A stretch of DNA of 58,256 nt from Pleomorphomonas sp. GTDB lineage: Bacteria > Pseudomonadota > Alphaproteobacteria > Rhizobiales > Pleomorphomonadaceae. The translations under genes were made by a program, and so were the position numbers. The notes beneath the pieces are model-generated. The model saw only the letters and a list, made by a program, of their open reading frames with translations, was not told where the DNA came from and did no database searches. Where the stretch lies: positions 1-58,256 of the forward strand of contig JAUVXG010000007.1 in assembly GCA_030603685.1 (NCBI GenBank), given 5' to 3'. Each line of letters opens with the position of its first letter. Positions within the stretch are counted from its first letter, which is position 1. This document shows positions 17,905 through 26,409 of the stretch, in pieces.

Positions 17905-19359
17905 ATGTCGAAGGTCATCAAGGGTGGAACCATCGTCACAGCCGATCTGACGTATGAAGCCGACGTCCTCATCGAGGGCGAGCGCATCGTCGCGATCGGC
18001 CCCGATCTCAAGGGCGACGAGGTTCTCGACGCGACCGGCTGCTACGTCATGCCCGGCGGCATCGATCCGCATACCCACCTTGAAATGCCCTTCATGGGGA
18101 CCTATTCGGCCGACGACTTCGACAGCGGCACCCGGGCCGGCCTTTCCGGCGGCACCACCATGGTGGTGGACTTCATCACCCCGCGCCCTGACGAGTCGAT
18201 GCTGAGCGCGCTTCAGAGCTGGCACAACCGGGCGAGCCGCGCCAACAGCGACTACTCCTTCCACATGTGCGTGACCTCGTGGAACAAGACCGTCTTCGAC
18301 GAGATGAAGGTGGTCATCGAGGAGAAGGGGATCAATTCCTTCAAGCATTTCATGGCCTACAAGGGCTCGTTGATGGTGGACGACGACGAGATGTTCCAGT
18401 CGTTCCAGCGTCTGGCCGAGCTCGGCGGTCTGCCGATGGTCCACGCCGAGAATGGTGACGTGGTCGCCCAGATGCAGGCCAAGCTGTTCGCCGAGGGCAA
18501 CACCGGCCCCGAGGCGCACGCCTACTCCCGCCCGCCGGAAGTCGAGGGCGAGGCGACCAACCGCGCCATCATGCTGGCCGACATGGCCGGCGCGCCGCTC
18601 TACGTCGTCCATACGTCCTGCGAGCAGGCGCACGAGGCGATCCGCCGTGCCCGCCAGAAGGGCATGCGCGTCTACGGCGAGCCGCTGATCCAGCACCTGC
18701 TGCTCGACGACAGCGAGTACGGCAATCCCGACTGGGATCATTCGGCCGCCCGCGTGATGAGCCCGCCGTTCCGCAACAAGCTGCATCAGGACAGCCTGTG
18801 GGCCGGCCTTGCCGCCGGTTCGCTGAGCTGCGTCGCCACCGACCATTGCACGTTCACCATCGCGCAGAAGCGCAATGGTCTCGGCGACTTCCGCAAGATC
18901 CCCAACGGCACCGGCGGCCTTGAAGACCGCATGCCGCTTCTGTGGACCTATGGCGTGCGCACCGGTCGGCTGACCATGAACGAGTTCGTGGCGGTTACCT
19001 CTACCAACAGCGCCAAGATCCTCAACATGTACCCGAAGAAGGGCGCGGTTCTGGTGGGCGCGGATGCCGACCTCGTCGTCTGGGACCCCAAGCGCTCCAA
19101 GGTCATCTCGCCGAAAACCCAGCAGTCGGTGATCGAATACAACGTGTTCGACGGCTACGAGGTGATCGGTCTGCCGCGCTTCACGCTGTCGCGCGGCAAG
19201 GTGGTGGTCGAAGAGGCGACGATGAAGACCGAGGAAGGCCACGGCAAGTTCGTGCCGCGCAAGCCCTTCACGGCCGTTGCCAAGGCGCTCAGCCAGTGGA
19301 AGGAAATCGTGTCGCCGCGCCGGGTCGAGCGCGCCGGCATTCCGGTCACCGGCATCTGA
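17905..19359 (+). CDS. hydA: Dihydropyrimidinase
   Basis: Hydrolyses dihydrouracil or dihydrothymine to the N-carbamoyl-beta-amino acid; a cyclic amidohydrolase with a binuclear zinc centre. The 484-residue product contains His56 and His58 in GGIDPHTHLEMPF, the carbamylated Lys153 in FMAYKGS, His180 in MVHAENG, His236 in VVHTSCE and Asp312 in VATDHCTF, so every metal ligand is present. The tail with FVPRKPF and RVERAGI is shared by dihydropyrimidinases of Proteobacteria. It starts three bases after the GNAT stop, with a GAGGGTTGAACC ribosome binding site inside that gene. Confidence 0.96.
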   Translation: MSKVIKGGTIVTADLTYEADVLIEGERIVAIGPDLKGDEVLDATGCYVMPGGIDPHTHLEMPFMGTYSADDFDSGTRAGLSGGTTMVVDFITPRPDESMLSALQSWHNRASRANSDYSFHMCVTSWNKTVFDEMKVVIEEKGINSFKHFMAYKGSLMVDDDEMFQSFQRLAELGGLPMVHAENGDVVAQMQAKLFAEGNTGPEAHAYSRPPEVEGEATNRAIMLADMAGAPLYVVHTSCEQAHEAIRRARQKGMRVYGEPLIQHLLLDDSEYGNPDWDHSAARVMSPPFRNKLHQDSLWAGLAAGSLSCVATDHCTFTIAQKRNGLGDFRKIPNGTGGLEDRMPLLWTYGVRTGRLTMNEFVAVTSTNSAKILNMYPKKGAVLVGADADLVVWDPKRSKVISPKTQQSVIEYNVFDGYEVIGLPRFTLSRGKVVVEEATMKTEEGHGKFVPRKPFTAVAKALSQWKEIVSPRRVERAGIPVTGI

Positions 19360-19559
19360 GATCGGTCTGCCCGGCCCGCTTCTTGCTTGGATTTTGGCCG
19401 GATACCGGCCGATGTGGTGAGCGAGCGGACGTCGGCCGGGACAGGAGTTTGCATATCTGGCCGTGCCGCCCCGTTCAGTCGGGACGGCGGACGAGGTGGT
19501 CGCGCATGGCGGCCGGCCAAGCGAGCGGCTGTGTCTTCACAACCGGGGTGCCGGCAAGC

Positions 19560-20339
19560 ATGAACGTCATCGACATCGAGGCGCTATCCCTGACTTTCGA
19601 GACCGGCGACGGGCCGGTCCAGGCGCTCTCCAACATCGACCTCAAGATCGCCAAGGGCGATTTCGTCTCCTTCATCGGGCCGTCGGGCTGCGGCAAGACG
19701 ACGCTGCTTCGCGTCATCGCCGATCTCGAACAGCCGACCGGCGGTTCGATTTCGGTCAATGGCACCACGCCGGAGCTGGCCCGTCTCGATCGCGCCTATG
19801 GCTATGTCTTCCAGGCGCCGGCCCTCTATCCCTGGCGCACCATCGCCCGCAACGTGGCGCTGCCGCTGGAGATCATGGGTCTCACCCGCGCCCAGCAGCA
19901 GGAGCGCATCGCGCGCAACCTCGCCCTGGTCAACCTGACGGGTTTCGAAAAGAAATATCCCTGGCAGCTGTCGGGCGGCATGCAGCAGCGCGCGTCGATC
20001 GCCCGCGCGCTGGCCGTCGAGCCCGACCTTCTTCTGATGGACGAGCCCTTCGGCGCCCTCGACGAAATCGTCCGCGACCATCTCAACGAGCAATTGCTGC
20101 AGCTCTGGGCCAAGACCAAGAAGACGGTGGTCTTCGTCACCCACTCCATTCCCGAGGCAGTCTATCTCTCCACCAAGATCGTGGTGATGAGCCCGCGCCC
20201 CGGCCGCATCCACGACATCGTCGAAAGCGATCTGCCGCGTGGACCCCGGCCGCTCGACATCCGCGAGACGCCGGAGTTCCTGAAGCTCGCCCAACGGGTG
20301 CGCGACGGCCTGAGAGCGGGGCACAGCTATGACGACTGA
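19560..20339 (+). CDS. ABC transporter ATP-binding protein (NitT/TauT/ThiZ type)
   Basis: 259-residue ATPase subunit of the importer encoded by the following genes. Walker A GPSGCGKTTLLRVIA, Q-loop VFQAPALYPW, signature LSGGMQQRASIARAL, Walker B DLLLMDEPFGALD and switch FVTHSIPEAVYLS are all intact. The type is that of SsuB/ThiZ proteins. It begins 200 bases after dihydropyrimidinase; the gap has a GGCCGG-ATA-CCGGCC hairpin (19396-19410) without a T run and probably does not stop transcription. Its last 11 bases overlap the next gene. Confidence 0.93.
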   Translation: MNVIDIEALSLTFETGDGPVQALSNIDLKIAKGDFVSFIGPSGCGKTTLLRVIADLEQPTGGSISVNGTTPELARLDRAYGYVFQAPALYPWRTIARNVALPLEIMGLTRAQQQERIARNLALVNLTGFEKKYPWQLSGGMQQRASIARALAVEPDLLLMDEPFGALDEIVRDHLNEQLLQLWAKTKKTVVFVTHSIPEAVYLSTKIVVMSPRPGRIHDIVESDLPRGPRPLDIRETPEFLKLAQRVRDGLRAGHSYDD

Positions 20340-20787
20340 GGTCATCCTGCGCCCGGCGTCGCCTCAGGACACCGACCGCTGCGCGGGCATCCACAGCGCC
20401 TGGATCGACGACACCCCCTGGATGCCGCGCGTTCATCCGCTGTCGGATATGGAGCGCCATTACCGAGAAAGCGTGTTTGGCACGGCGGAGTTGATCGTCG
20501 CCGAGGTGGACGGAGACGTGGCCGGGTTCCTGGCCCCTTCGCCCGATGGCTTCGTCACCGCGCTCTACCTCGCCAGCTCCGCGCGCGGACAGGGTATCGG
20601 CGCCCGCCTGATCGACATGGCCAAGGAGCGTCGCCCAACCGGCCTGTCGCTCTGGACCTTCGAGGCCAATATGGATGCGCGGCGGTTCTACGGACGCCAT
20701 GGGTTTGTCGAACAGCGCCGGACTGCTGGCGACAATGAGGAGCGGTTGCCCGACGTGCTGCTGCGTTGGCCGGGAGGAGCGGCATGA
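20329..20787 (+). CDS. Second GNAT-family N-acetyltransferase in the transporter operon
   Basis: 152-residue acetyltransferase with the acetyl-CoA loop SSARGQGIGARLIDMAKE and the C-terminal FEANMDARRFYGRHGFVE. It overlaps the transporter ATPase by 11 bases and the first permease by four (ATGA), so translation is likely coupled to the importer. The sequence is only distantly similar to the other GNAT in this operon, so it is not a recent duplicate. The substrate is unknown. Confidence 0.9.
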   Translation: MTTEVILRPASPQDTDRCAGIHSAWIDDTPWMPRVHPLSDMERHYRESVFGTAELIVAEVDGDVAGFLAPSPDGFVTALYLASSARGQGIGARLIDMAKERRPTGLSLWTFEANMDARRFYGRHGFVEQRRTAGDNEERLPDVLLRWPGGAA

Positions 20788-21683
20788 CCAAGCCATCCTT
20801 CGTCCGCCAAAGCGTCGTTCCGGTGTTGACGGTGCTCGCCGTCCTCGTGGCGTTCTGGTACGTCGCGGCCCTGTTCATGAACCATTCCATGGTGGTGGCC
20901 GAGGCGCAACTGAAGGGCCTTGCATTCACGCCTTCGGCGACCTGGCTGCGCTCCTGGACGCTCGACAAGCCGCTGCTGCCGGCGCCGCATCAGGTTATCG
21001 CCGAACTCTGGCGGAGCACGGCCGGCCTGTCGGTCACCTCCAAGCGCAGCCTCGTCTACCACGGTTGGGTGACGCTGTCGGCGACGCTCCTGGGCTTCCT
21101 GCTCGGAACGCTGCTCGGCATCCTGCTCGCCATCGGCATCGTCCACCAGAAGGTGATGGACAAGTCGCTGATGCCCTGGATCATTGCCAGCCAGACGGTG
21201 CCGATCCTTGCCGTGGCGCCGATGCTGATCGTCGTGCTCAACGCCATCGGCATCTCCGGGCTGCTGCCCAAGGCGCTGATCTCCACCTACCTGTCCTTCT
21301 TCCCGGTGGCAGTGGGCATGGTGAAGGGGCTGCGATCGCCCGAGGCCATCCACCTCGATCTGATGCGCACCTACAACGCCGACGACTTCCAGGTGTTCAC
21401 CAAGCTGCGTTGGCCGGCGTCGGTGCCCTTCCTGTTCGCCTCACTCAAGGTGGGCATCGCCATATCCTTGATCGGCGCCATCGTCGGCGAACTGCCCACC
21501 GGCGCGGTCGCAGGCCTCGGCGCGCGTCTCCTGTCCGGCTCCTACTACGGCCAGACCATCCAGATCTGGGCGGCGTTGTTCGCGGCGGCCTTCCTGGCTG
21601 GGCTGCTGGTTCTCCTGGTCGGATGGTCCGAGCGTCTCGTCATGCACCTGATGGGTGCCCGTCCCGAACGGAGGGCTGGCTGA
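20784..21683 (+). CDS. ABC transporter permease (NitT/TauT type), first
   Basis: 299-residue inner-membrane permease with about six helices and a periplasmic loop of roughly 70 residues after the first. The EAA-type coupling motif is seen in MRTYNADDFQVFTKLRWPAS. The start ATG overlaps the GNAT stop, and the stop overlaps the start of the second permease. It belongs to the BPD_transp_1 family of SsuC/ThiX proteins. Two unlike permeases in one system mean a heterodimeric channel. Confidence 0.92.
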   Translation: MTKPSFVRQSVVPVLTVLAVLVAFWYVAALFMNHSMVVAEAQLKGLAFTPSATWLRSWTLDKPLLPAPHQVIAELWRSTAGLSVTSKRSLVYHGWVTLSATLLGFLLGTLLGILLAIGIVHQKVMDKSLMPWIIASQTVPILAVAPMLIVVLNAIGISGLLPKALISTYLSFFPVAVGMVKGLRSPEAIHLDLMRTYNADDFQVFTKLRWPASVPFLFASLKVGIAISLIGAIVGELPTGAVAGLGARLLSGSYYGQTIQIWAALFAAAFLAGLLVLLVGWSERLVMHLMGARPERRAG

Positions 21684-22552
21684 TGCTCCCGCTTCTGCTC
21701 ATCGCCATCCTCGGCGTGGCCCTCGGCATTTCCTGGCTCTGCGTCTACCTCGTCCATCTCGGAGACAGACAGCCGGCGGCGCGGCGCTTTGTCGATCTCG
21801 CGGTGCCGCTCCTGTTCGGTGTCATGCTCGTGGCCGAATGGGAACTGGTGACCCGTGGCTTCGGCATTCCGGAAATCCTGTTGCCAGCGCCGTCGATCAT
21901 CGTGGCCGCTGCGGCGAACGCGCTGCCCACCCTCCAGGAGGATGTGGTTCAGACCTTCGTGAAGTCCGTTTTGTCCGGCTATGTCGTCGGCTGTGGCCTC
22001 GGCTTCCTCGCCGCGCTCCTCATCAACCGCTCCGGCTTTCTGAAGCGCGGCCTCCTGCCGCTCGGCAACTTCGTGTCGGCCCTGCCGATCGTCGGCGTGG
22101 CGCCGATCGCCGTCATGTGGTTCGGCTTCGACTGGCAGTCCAAGGCGGCGGTGATCGTGCTGATGACCTTCTTCCCGATGCTGGTCAACACCGAGGCCGG
22201 GCTGACCGCCGCCGGCCACATGGAGCGCGACCTGATGCGCACCTATGCCGCCACCTGGGGCGACGAGATGCGTCGCCTGCGCCTGCCGGCCGCCTGGCCC
22301 TTCATCTTCAACGCCCTCAAGATCAACTCTACGCTGGCGCTGATCGGCGCCATCGTGGCCGAGTTCTTCGGCGCGCCGACCTATGGCGTCGGCTTCCGCA
22401 TCTCCACCGAAATGGGCCGCATGAACACCGCCATGGTCTGGGCGGAAATCGGCGTCGCGGCCATCCTCGGCTCGGTCTTCTATGGCGTCATCGCGCTGAT
22501 CGAGCGGCGCGTGACCTTCTGGCATCCATCTGTTCGCAAAGGGCAGGGGTAA
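21683..22552 (+). CDS. ABC transporter permease (NitT/TauT type), second
   Basis: 289-residue permease with an N-terminal extra helix, about seven hydrophobic segments in all, and the coupling motif MRTYAATWGDEMRRLRLPAAW. The segment SALPIVGVAPIAVMWFG is typical of SsuC-like permeases. Start ATG at 21683 overlaps the stop of the preceding permease. It should form the heterodimeric channel with that protein. Confidence 0.92.
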   Translation: MLPLLLIAILGVALGISWLCVYLVHLGDRQPAARRFVDLAVPLLFGVMLVAEWELVTRGFGIPEILLPAPSIIVAAAANALPTLQEDVVQTFVKSVLSGYVVGCGLGFLAALLINRSGFLKRGLLPLGNFVSALPIVGVAPIAVMWFGFDWQSKAAVIVLMTFFPMLVNTEAGLTAAGHMERDLMRTYAATWGDEMRRLRLPAAWPFIFNALKINSTLALIGAIVAEFFGAPTYGVGFRISTEMGRMNTAMVWAEIGVAAILGSVFYGVIALIERRVTFWHPSVRKGQG

Positions 22553-22598
22553 ACCCGGCGACTGCAACCGCCGCCGGCAATCAAAAAAGGGGAACGAC

Positions 22599-23582
22599 AT
22601 GACCAACACCATGACCAAGCTGGCGCTGGCCAGCGCCCTGGCGCTGACGGCGTTCAGCGCCGAAGCCGCCGACAAGCTGACGCTGCAGCTGAAGTGGGTG
22701 ACGCAGGCCCAGTTCGCCGGCTACTTCGTCGCCAAGGACAAGGGCTACTACGAGGCCGAAGGGCTCGACGTCGAAATCAAGCCCGGCGGCCCGAACATCG
22801 CCCCCGAGCAGATCATCGCCGGCGGCGGCGCCGACGTGATCGTCGACTGGATGGGCGCGGCGCTCGCCGCCCGCGAAAAGGGCGTGCCGCTCGTCAATAT
22901 CGCCCAGCCCTACAAGAACGCCGGCCTCGAGATCATCTGTCCCGCCGATAGCCCGATCAAGAAGGTCGAGGACTTCAAGGGACACACCATCGGCGTCTGG
23001 TTCTACGGCAACGAGGTGCCCTTCTTTGCGCTGATGAACAAGTACGGTCTGTCGACCGAGGGCGGTGCCGACGGCGTCAAGGTGCTGCAGCAGAGCTTCG
23101 ACGTGCAGCCGCTCATCCAGAAGCAGGCCGACTGCATCCACGTCATGACCTACAACGAACTCGGTCAGGCCTATGACGCCGGCTACACGCCCGACAAGCT
23201 GACCGTCTTCTCCTACACCGAGATGGGCGACAACCTGCTTGAGGACGGCCTCTACGTTCTGGAGCCGAGCCTCAAGGACGCCGCCTTCAAGGACAAGCTC
23301 GTCCGCTTCGTCCGCGCGTCGATGAAGGGCTGGTCCTATGCCAAGGACAACCCGGATGAGGCTGCCGATATCGTGCTGGAGAACGACACCACCGGCGCTC
23401 AGACCAAGGAGCATCAGCTCTACATGATCAAGGAAGTCGCCAAGCTCCTGGGCGACTCCGATGGCGTGCTCGACGAGGCGGCCTATGCCCGCACCGAGAA
23501 GGCGGTGCTCGATCAGAAGATCATCACCAAGAAGCCGGAAGGCGCCTGGACGCACGAGATCACCGACGCCGCACTGAAGTGA
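22599..23582 (+). CDS. Periplasmic binding protein, NMT1/THI5 (ThiY-like)
   Basis: Solute receptor of the importer, 327 residues, with a signal peptide cleaved near residue 23 (AFSAEAA-DK). The opening LKWVTQAQFAGYFVAKDKGYY is very like ThiY and THI5-type proteins, which bind hydroxymethyl- or formylamino-pyrimidines. This suggests a pyrimidine-related ligand and fits the catabolic genes upstream; the exact ligand is not known. A ribosome binding site AAAAAGGGG precedes the ATG, and a hairpin follows the stop. It is placed last, as often seen when the receptor is needed in excess. Confidence 0.9.
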   Translation: MTNTMTKLALASALALTAFSAEAADKLTLQLKWVTQAQFAGYFVAKDKGYYEAEGLDVEIKPGGPNIAPEQIIAGGGADVIVDWMGAALAAREKGVPLVNIAQPYKNAGLEIICPADSPIKKVEDFKGHTIGVWFYGNEVPFFALMNKYGLSTEGGADGVKVLQQSFDVQPLIQKQADCIHVMTYNELGQAYDAGYTPDKLTVFSYTEMGDNLLEDGLYVLEPSLKDAAFKDKLVRFVRASMKGWSYAKDNPDEAADIVLENDTTGAQTKEHQLYMIKEVAKLLGDSDGVLDEAAYARTEKAVLDQKIITKKPEGAWTHEITDAALK

Positions 23583-23605
23583 CGGCTCGCCATAGCTGAA
23601 CTGTC

Positions 23606-23637
23606 GAGCCGCGCGAGGGAGACTTCGCGCGGTTCTT
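23606..23637 (+). terminator. Probable terminator after pyrimidine transporter operon
   Basis: Ten-base arms AGCCGCGCGA and TCGCGCGGTT around an eight-base loop, followed by a broken T run (CTTCGTT). It lies between the operon and a convergent ArsR gene, so it may serve both. Confidence 0.55.
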
Positions 23638-23695
23638 CGTTATGCGGGGTCGCGTGAAGGGTTCGGCTGTGAAGACCGTGTCGGCCGGGATCGGC

Positions 23696-24019
23696 TCAAA
23701 CGAGCAGGCGGTTCAGTCCGGCGAGAAAATCGCCGATGCGCTGACGATGCGCGCAATAATAGATGGTCCGTCCCTCGCGACGGGTCAGGACGAGACCGTC
23801 GGACCTGAGACGTGCGAGCTGTTGGGATACCGCAGGTTGCGGAAGGTCCAGCTTCCGCTCGAGCTCGCCGACCGAGCATTCCTTGCGGGAAAGATGCACC
23901 AGAATGGTCAGACGCTGTTCGTGGGAAAGCGCCCTGACCGTGCGGCAGAGGTCATGAACCAACAATGGAATCACAGCCCTTCCGTCATCGACTGTATCGT
24001 TCTGACTTGTGTTGTGCAT
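23696..24019 (-). CDS. ArsR-family transcriptional regulator
   Basis: 107-residue winged-helix regulator: ALSHEQRLTILVHLSRKECSV opens the DNA-binding domain, PQPAVSQQLARLRSDGLVLTR is the recognition helix and EGRTIYYC the wing. Cysteines are at 25, 48 and 89. The ECSVGELE segment is similar to BigR/SqrR-like members that sense persulfide or redox state, but the second sensing cysteine of those proteins is not clearly aligned, so the signal is left open. No metal-binding CxC motif of the classic arsenic sensors is present. It faces the pyrimidine operon and no target gene is adjacent. Confidence 0.88.
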   Translation of the reverse strand: MHNTSQNDTVDDGRAVIPLLVHDLCRTVRALSHEQRLTILVHLSRKECSVGELERKLDLPQPAVSQQLARLRSDGLVLTRREGRTIYYCAHRQRIGDFLAGLNRLLV

Positions 24020-24503
24020 GGCTCAGTTCACCTCAACGAAAGAGGTGCCTTCCCTGACAATAAATCGTCAACCGTACGGAAACACAAGGCGAGTCAGAGC
24101 GGTTCGCTCGGCTACGGTGGGGTAGTCCGATCGCAAGTGGTAATTTTAGCGAGTAAAAATAACGAAGAGAAATAAAAACTAGAATATGGTGAACAAAATA
24201 TCGCTTATGGAAGCAAGCGGTAGGATTTTAGAAACGATGTTTTTGCGGGAGATTTCAACCGCGTAGGGCGCGGCATAGAAGGAGGGCCTCGGTCGATCAG
24301 GGAAAAGCCCAATCCGCAAGTCCACAATATGTAAACTTATGGTTGTTTTTCCTCTAGTAAATTTTCTTGAGGAAATCGTTGCGGCCGGTTGAAGATGCGT
24401 CGTCAGTCAGCGCCTCGGTCGCTCCGGCTTCCTATTGTCGCGCGCATGGAATCGCAACGCCGCCGTATCTTGGATGACACGGCGACGTCAGCGATGGAGT
24501 GGA
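24020..24503. other. AT-rich non-coding stretch
   Basis: 484 bases with no convincing gene. The middle part, about 24140-24380, is much richer in A and T than the rest of the window, and includes AATAAAAACTAGAATATGG and TTTTTCCTCTAGTAAATTTT. It lies behind the BTLCP gene (its 3' side) and before the ArsR promoter region. The composition suggests regulatory DNA or foreign origin. Confidence 0.5.
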
Positions 24504-25106
24504 TCACTTCAAAGAACCAACGAGCGATGCGCGAGCGTCCTCGATGAGGTCCCAGGCATTGGGGTCGCGTGTCGATTGGCGTTTCAGATAGGTGTAGGCG
24601 GTATCGGCCCAGACGAGGATCTTGTCGGTCTTGTTGTCGAGCACCACGTCGCCCCGGTTGGTGCGGGCGGTCAGGACCGCGTGGCCCGAGCCGGTTTCGT
24701 CGCGCACCACCGTGATCAGCAGCGCGCTTTCCGGCCATCCGAGGCGCATCAGCTCCCGGCGCTTCTCAAGAACGTAGTCTTCACAGTCGCCGGCGAGCTT
24801 GGGGTAGTCCCAATGTTCGAGGACGCCATAGATCTCCATGTCCGTCGCCGGCAGAACGGCTGTGTTGACCGCCGTGTTGATCTGGTTCAGCTGGTTCCAC
24901 ACCGCCTGGGTGAGGCTGACGACCTGATCGACATCGGTCGCGGGACGACAGTCCGCGGGGTAGGTCGCGCAGAATTGCACGTAGCCGACTGGCGGAGCCG
25001 CGGCGCCATGGGTGCTCATCAGTCTTTCCGCCGCCGTCGCAGTGTTGGTGGCAAGCAAGGCAAAAGCCAATAGAGCCGTTCTCTTTAGCGTCGCGATCTT
25101 TTTCAT
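24504..25106 (-). CDS. Transglutaminase-like cysteine protease (BTLCP, LapG-related)
   Basis: 200-residue exported protein of the BTLCP family (Pfam Peptidase_C93). A signal peptide MKKIATLKRTALLAFALLAT is cleaved near residue 26 (TATAA-ER). The catalytic triad is complete: Cys108 in LAGDCEDYVLEKR, His142 in GSGHAVLTAR and Asp157 in VVLDNKTD. Pseudomonas LapG, the best known member, cleaves surface adhesins and is restrained by a c-di-GMP receptor. No adhesin gene or LapD homologue lies beside it here, but a double-PilZ gene is the next gene upstream on the same strand, beyond 589 non-coding bases. Many alphaproteobacteria carry several such proteins of unknown target. Confidence 0.92.
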   Translation of the reverse strand: MKKIATLKRTALLAFALLATNTATAAERLMSTHGAAAPPVGYVQFCATYPADCRPATDVDQVVSLTQAVWNQLNQINTAVNTAVLPATDMEIYGVLEHWDYPKLAGDCEDYVLEKRRELMRLGWPESALLITVVRDETGSGHAVLTARTNRGDVVLDNKTDKILVWADTAYTYLKRQSTRDPNAWDLIEDARASLVGSLK

Positions 25107-25695
25107 CGTCGTGACGTCTCCCTGTTGTTGTCAGGAGAATGGCACACTTGTTTTTCGGGCGCGTGAAATCGCAAAATCAAAACGGACGTATCGAGGAAAT
25201 GATCTGTTTACGAAAATTTTGATCTTGTTTTATGATTTGTTTATATTGTTTTCTGTGGGGAAATTTACTTTCTATCCACCATGGTTTTACGCTCCAGCAC
25301 AGGTGTTAACGCATCAGCGTCCGAAGGGTTGCCGTGCCGTGCCGGACTCTCTGGACCTGTCCGACTCCGGCACGGCCGATCAAGGACGGTGCATTAACCC
25401 TGCCAGGCGGATGTGTTCGCCATTGGCACAGGTCGCTCGAGTGACGGGTGGGAAAGGAGGGACGCCACGAAGCGCGCTCGATGCACGGCTTCGTCGTCAT
25501 CGCCCAGCCGGAAGCGTGGCCGAACGGCGTCGGAATGGCGGTGTGGTTATCGAATAGGAAACGCCTGAAGAACGCTGAGCTATACAGCGCGTCGATCTGG
25601 ACATATCCAGCTCAAGCGGGCTTCGGCCTGGCCGGCCGGGCGCTTCCTCGACCGTCAGGTTCCGCTCGAAAGGTCGAAACCCGCAGGAAGTGGTC
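25107..25695. other. Non-coding stretch with AT-rich core
   Basis: 589 bases upstream of the BTLCP gene. About 25170-25290 is very rich in A and T (for example TTTACGAAAATTTTGATC) and probably holds its promoter. The remainder, 25320-25690, is GC-rich with no recognisable gene on either strand. Confidence 0.5.
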
Positions 25696-26313
25696 TCAGA
25701 GATTGTTCTTCAGCATGTCCTCGGACTGCAGCATCGCAAACTCAACGGCGATGCCGTCGCCGAAGTGGCGGACGACGCGTGCCCGCATGCGACCGAGCGT
25801 GATCGAGGTGCCGAGCGGCGGCTTGGCGGTGGTGGCGATGGCCGCACCGGACAGGGACACGTCGATGATCTTGCAGCGGCTTTCCTGGCCGTCGGGCAGT
25901 ACCAGGTTCGAGAACGGCCGCTGCGGCGTGATGCGCTCGTGCCGGCGGTCCTCGGGCAGGCTCAGGCTGTCGCGGTTGGCGAGCCAGGTGAGCTGCGCGG
26001 CGAGCTTCTCGCGCTTGCCGGCGGTGGCGTTCACCGTCATGGCAAAGCCGCCTTCGAACAGACGGGTGATCTGTCCTTCGATGCGGCCGACATGGTCGAT
26101 GTAGGCGACGACCCGCTGCCCCAGTTCGCCGGCCACCGGCGTGATCAGTGCGGTGCCGCCGGGCGACATGTCCTGAACCTGGCAGGGATACTCGGTGCGG
26201 TTGGGCAGCATGAAGCGGCCCAGCACGTCGATCTTGACGCGTTGAAACCGCCGACGTTCCGGCTTGGGAAATTTGCTCGCACGAGGAGGCGTCGGAGCCG
26301 CGAGGGTTGCCAT
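25696..26313 (-). CDS. Protein with two PilZ domains
   Basis: 205-residue cytoplasmic protein made of two PilZ folds, the receptor domain for cyclic di-GMP. Domain one (about residues 18-100) has RRRFQRVKIDVLGRF and QDMSPGGTALI; domain two (about 118-200) has DRRHERITPQRPF and IIDVSLSGAAI. Both show an Arg-rich opening followed by a D/N-x-S-x-x-G motif, so both may bind the ligand. The output is unknown; similar rhizobial proteins affect motility or polysaccharide. The ATG at 26313 was preferred to a GTG four codons upstream. The PAS gene next to it has the same orientation, 96 bases away. Confidence 0.9.
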   Translation of the reverse strand: MATLAAPTPPRASKFPKPERRRFQRVKIDVLGRFMLPNRTEYPCQVQDMSPGGTALITPVAGELGQRVVAYIDHVGRIEGQITRLFEGGFAMTVNATAGKREKLAAQLTWLANRDSLSLPEDRRHERITPQRPFSNLVLPDGQESRCKIIDVSLSGAAIATTAKPPLGTSITLGRMRARVVRHFGDGIAVEFAMLQSEDMLKNNL

Positions 26314-26409
26314 GCCGCTTTCCACTGTCGGCCAAACGCGGCCGCTCAGCCTGCAAAACTAAGCATGCAACCTTAAGATTGAGTTTAGTGGCCGGCCTTG
26401 GCGACCTGT

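Noticed and set aside
23696-24019. ArsR protein as an arsenic or metal sensor.
   Set aside because: The CxC metal motif in the recognition region is absent; only scattered cysteines are present, so the ligand is left open.
25427-25458. Minus-strand peptide SFPTRHSSDL, which resembles the translation of a sequencing adapter (PTRRSSDL).
   Set aside because: The underlying DNA is CACTCGAGCGACC, not the adapter sequence with GCTCTTCCGATC, so it is a chance likeness and not contamination.
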